A stretch of DNA of 64,000 nucleotides, taken from positions 13,827,001-13,891,000 of the forward strand of contig JAYKKT010000073.1 of NCBI GenBank assembly GCA_036023115.1. The letters are read 5' to 3'. The notes beneath the pieces are model-generated. The model saw nothing but the letters and a program-made list of their open reading frames with translations, did no database searches and was not told where the DNA came from. Position numbers and translations under genes: made by a program. The first letter of the stretch is position 1. Each line of letters starts with the position of its first letter. The stretch is from Brasenia schreberi. Taxonomy: Eukaryota; Streptophyta; Magnoliopsida; Nymphaeales; Cabombaceae. Below, one piece after another: positions 60,725-64,000 of the stretch.

Positions 60725-61640
60725 TCATAAATCAAAATTCCGAGCTCCCGTCATATGCGGTTCCTTCGGGTGCCGCAGCTAAGACGACTACCATGAACCC
60801 TCTCACTCCCAAAAGTCCACAGAAAACCCTGCTTGATGCCGCCCTCGCTTCGTCACACACTAATAGCAAGTCGGAACCCTGCTTTTGACAATCGTTAAGA
60901 CGACTTCAATCTTCTCTGACGCTTCCTCCTCCGCATCAAACGCCCTATCGTACGCTCATTCCGGAGAAGAAGATGCTATGGAGAAACGAAAGGAGAAAAG
61001 AGGAAAGGAAACTGTCCACTTGGAATGATCCAAGTCTTCGCATCGCTCCTATTTCCAGTCACCTGCTTGACAAAAGAGAAAGCTAGCTACAATAGTCAAA
61101 TATCATAATGCCTGCCTACGTAAGAAAATCTATCAGGAAGCCTTACAATTCTCTTCTTATTTTGGCTCTTGACCCATAATCTTTTTAATTTCAAAATGTC
61201 TATGAATTTGACGCATATGTAGAAACCCCGTTTCAAGGGAAAATCCTTAGGCTCGATCAAGTTAAATTTTATATACTGAATCCCATCTCATTCTGGTTTC
61301 ACATTATATTCAAAATATAGTTTCTCACGCAAAATGGTCACCTTAGCTGGATTTTTTTCCTTTCTACAACGAGAGGCCAGAAAAAGGCTATGTAAGGGAT
61401 CACCGTTCTATAACCAGTTCTAAGATCGAATAAATGAGGCTTGCATTAGGGTTCCAAATAGATTTTACAAATCATGAGCATTACGATGGGTATTTCCTCT
61501 TAGTGATACACTACATATCCCGAATATAGTGAAAAATAAGCAAGAGTTTAAATATTTTCTCGGATGTAGTGAATCAATTGCAGAAAGAGTTCCCATGTCA
61601 TAAACATGTATGAGTAAATAAGTTATTATCGCTACATTAT
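60725..61640 (-). promoter_or_regulatory. BSL1 upstream region (putative promoter and 5' leader)
   Basis: The first 350 bp upstream of the start are mixed to GC-rich with CT-rich stretches on the coding strand (60960-61015), as in plant leaders of constitutive genes. No clear TATA box is visible. Beyond about 61100 the sequence becomes AT-rich and passes into the LINE at 61660. Three copies of a word close to CCGAATGTAGTGAA lie at about 61518, 61560 and 61642 on the plus strand. Confidence 0.4.
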
Positions 61641-61659
61641 CACCCGAATGTAGTGAACA

Positions 61660-64000
61660 AGTTACGATTTTCGCGTTTTCAAGATAAAACGGATGTGGGG
61701 GTAAGCAAGCTAGTCCTAACTAATAAGATTTGTATTAGTACTTTGAATATGAGAACATTAACTTATAAATTAATGTTGGTACGATTTGGAAAAAGATTCG
61801 TATTTTATATTTATAAGAGACAAAGTGGGTTAAAAAAATAAAAGAGATTGAGAATATAGGTTTTAAATTATGGTACTTTAGAAAGAAAAAGACTCGAAAT
61901 AGTGATACTATGATTACAAATAAATATCTCAAGAATAATGTAATAAATATACAATGGTATGGCAACCGAATTATGATGGTAAAATTAGTATTAGGAGTAG
62001 AGACTTTGAATATAATTTGTACTTATTCACCCCAAATATGATTAGAAGAGATAAAAAAGAAACTTTTCTACAAAGAGTTAGATAAGGTAATTCAAAGAAT
62101 TTCACAAAGAGATGATTTATTTGAGAGAAAACTTTAATGAACATATTGGTAAAGAGACATTAGATATCAAGGTATTCATGTAAACTATGATTTCAGGGAT
62201 ATAAATAAGGAGGATAGGGAGATTTTAAATTTTGATCTATTTATAGCCAATACAATTCACACATTATTTTGTTTACCTACTGAACATTGACTTTTAGTAA
62301 TGTATTTGCAAGTAAAAAGTGAACAAAGAATAATAGATTGTATAGAGATATTAAGACTAGATTGTGGAACTTCAAATGTTAGAAAGAAAATATATTTAAA
62401 TAGAAAATCTTGAAGAAAATGCTTTGAATTATGTAGGTACACATTATGATATATGGAACAATATCACTATACATTAGAGAAGTAGCAAAAGATGTGTTAA
62501 GCGAATTTAAGAGAGGCGTACCGGGGAAAAAAAAAGTTTGATGGTGCAATAATGTGATAAAAGATAAAATCAAGGCAAAGAAGGCAAGTTACAAGTTGCT
62601 GGCAAAGGAAATTGGTCAATCAAAAACCAAAATTTGAGGAGATTTATGTAAAAGCTTAACTCAAAAGAAGGTAAAAGAGATATTTTAGGATAGTTAAAGA
62701 TAGAGATATTTGTTAGATTCATCAAAGATTTGGATTAAAAGATTCTAGTTGCTAATGATAATATCAAAAATAGATTACAAAATTATTTGTATAACGAAAA
62801 TACAGATGTTAGTATTAGCTTAAAAAGTTAACCAAATCGAAAAAATATATAAACTATAATTTTTATTGGTGTATTTAAAAGAATAAAGTCAAAAAGACTC
62901 TTACATATATGAAGGTTGATAAATTTGTAGGATGTGACAATATTTCTATAAAAGTATGGAAAATTCTGTGCCAGATGTGACTCACTTTGCTCACAAGACT
63001 ATTTAATGAAATATAGAGAACCTTAAAGATGTCTGAGGAATAGAGAGCGAGTAAACTTATACCAATATATAAGAATAAGAAAAACATTAAAGATTATGTT
63101 AATTATCGAGGTATCAAGTTAATGAGCCATACTATAAAATTATGAGAAAAATAAAAAAATTTATCAAACGTAGGTTAAAACAAGTATCGAGTGCAATATA
63201 AAACCAATTTAGATTCATGCCGGACATACATATTATTTAAGTGATTCACCTATTGAGCCGTCTTATAGAATATTTTAGAGCAAAAAAGAAAGAACCTTTA
63301 CATGATATTTATTGATATAGAAAAAACTTAAGATAGAATGTGAAGAGATGTTTTTTGCAAAACCTTGGAAAAAAGAGATATCACATTTACATACATAAAT
63401 CTTATAAGAGACATGGAAGATGATGCAAAAACATAAGTGAGGACTCATGAAGGAATAAAATTCTCCTTTGGAGTTAATATTGAGTTATATTAGGGATCAA
63501 CTTTAAGTCTATATTTATTTATATTGGTCATTGATGAGTTAACAAAACATATTTAAGATGAAATACTTATGCTATTTGAATATGATATTATGTTAGCAAA
63601 TGAGTTTAAAGAAAAAGTTAATAGAAAATTGGAACTATAGAGAGAAACGTTATAATGTAAAAACTTTCAATTTGGTAGAAAAAAGATAGAATATATGAAA
63701 TATAAGTTTGATCATTTTGGTACTTTAGTTGACATAGATATTAAGATTGACACACAATGTATTCCTCACATGAAAAATTTTAAGTACCTAGGGTCAATTT
63801 TTGAGAGTGATGGAAAAATTGATCGAGATGTTACATATAGAATTAACGTTAGTTGGTTAAAATGGAGAGGGCCATAAGGTATTATATGCAATAAGAAGAT
63901 ATCATTAAAGTTGGAAGGTAAATTTTAAAGAACAACAATTAGACATGTTATATTTTATAGTTCTAAGTATTGGGGGAGGTATAGTGGATATATATATATA
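61660..64000 (+). mobile_element. Decayed near full-length RTE LINE, continues past the window
   Basis: The endonuclease start reads ISTLNMRTLTYKL near 61735 (family: a GTLTGK-like block), then the equivalents of IICTYSPQ (62015), REDFNEHIG (62130) and ILNFDLFIANT (62222). The middle has KVAKDVLSEFKRGV (62480) and KVDKFVGCDNISIKVWK (62905). RT follows: KDYVNYRGIKLMSHTIKL (63090), FIDIEKT (63315), LYLFILVIDELTKHI (63500), then MKYKFDHFGTLVDIDIKI (63695) and KYLGSIFESDGKIDRDVTYR. Stops and frameshifts are everywhere and the sequence is extremely AT-rich, as expected for an old copy decayed by C-to-T change. The 3' tail lies beyond 64000. Confidence 0.9.

Noticed and set aside
1..64000. tRNA, rRNA or snRNA genes
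   Set aside because: Reading both strands I found no cloverleaf with A and B boxes and no rRNA-like stretch; the short tRNA-like matches are retrotransposon primer-binding sites only.

Overview
The window is nuclear DNA from a flowering plant. The evidence is spliced host genes with plant-type GT-AG introns, plant-specific families (a Kelch-phosphatase of the BSL type, a plant UDP-glucose dehydrogenase), Copia and Gypsy retrotransposons primed by initiator tRNA-Met (TGGTATCAGAGC), and repeated copies of one plant RTE-type LINE. A GC-rich coding exon in an AT-rich background and large TE-filled introns would suit a non-grass monocot, a magnoliid or an early-diverging angiosperm, but I cannot name the species.

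Layout. 1-9300 is gene-poor: LINE remnants (2921-3765, 6381-6602), an LTR-like block with a TATA box near 4961, and one isolated exon-like fragment of the AP-1 gamma-adaptin gene (6871-6996). The first real gene is UDP-glucose dehydrogenase, intronless in its coding part, minus strand (9301-10752). Next comes a small, pol-less Gypsy-type element with a gag ORF (11512-14058). A seven-exon WD40 gene follows on the minus strand (16169-26248, 534 aa reconstructed in frame), with a hAT-like non-autonomous transposon in intron 4 and two tiny LINE insertions with target site duplications in introns 1 and 6. After a 2-kb spacer comes BSL1, a Kelch-repeat Ser/Thr phosphatase of brassinosteroid signalling, minus strand (28260-60724). 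Its 21 exons join in frame to 899 codons across 32.5 kb. The window ends in a decayed, near full-length RTE LINE (61660-64000, running off the edge).

The BSL1 introns hold most of the unusual material. Intron 18 has an antisense LINE fragment interrupted by three fused host-gene pieces: ribosomal protein eS28, an XTH9-like xyloglucan endotransglucosylase and a PPR protein. Intron 15 uses a GC-AG splice pair. Intron 14 has a 3'-truncated Copia element. Intron 7 has a LINE fragment and a repeated Copia RT fragment. Intron 6 (14.4 kb) has a three-part nest: an outer Copia element (TSD AAAAT) hit by a reversed Copia remnant and by a 4.8-kb LTR element (TSD TTGGG). The latter lacks gag-pol and instead carries pieces of the ER chaperone endoplasmin (HSP90.7) in permuted order, C-terminal half with its KDEL first, then an N-terminal part.

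The three host genes do not form a pathway unit. UGDH makes UDP-glucuronate for wall polysaccharides, BSL1 acts in brassinosteroid signalling, and the WD40 protein has no assigned role. All three lie on the minus strand.
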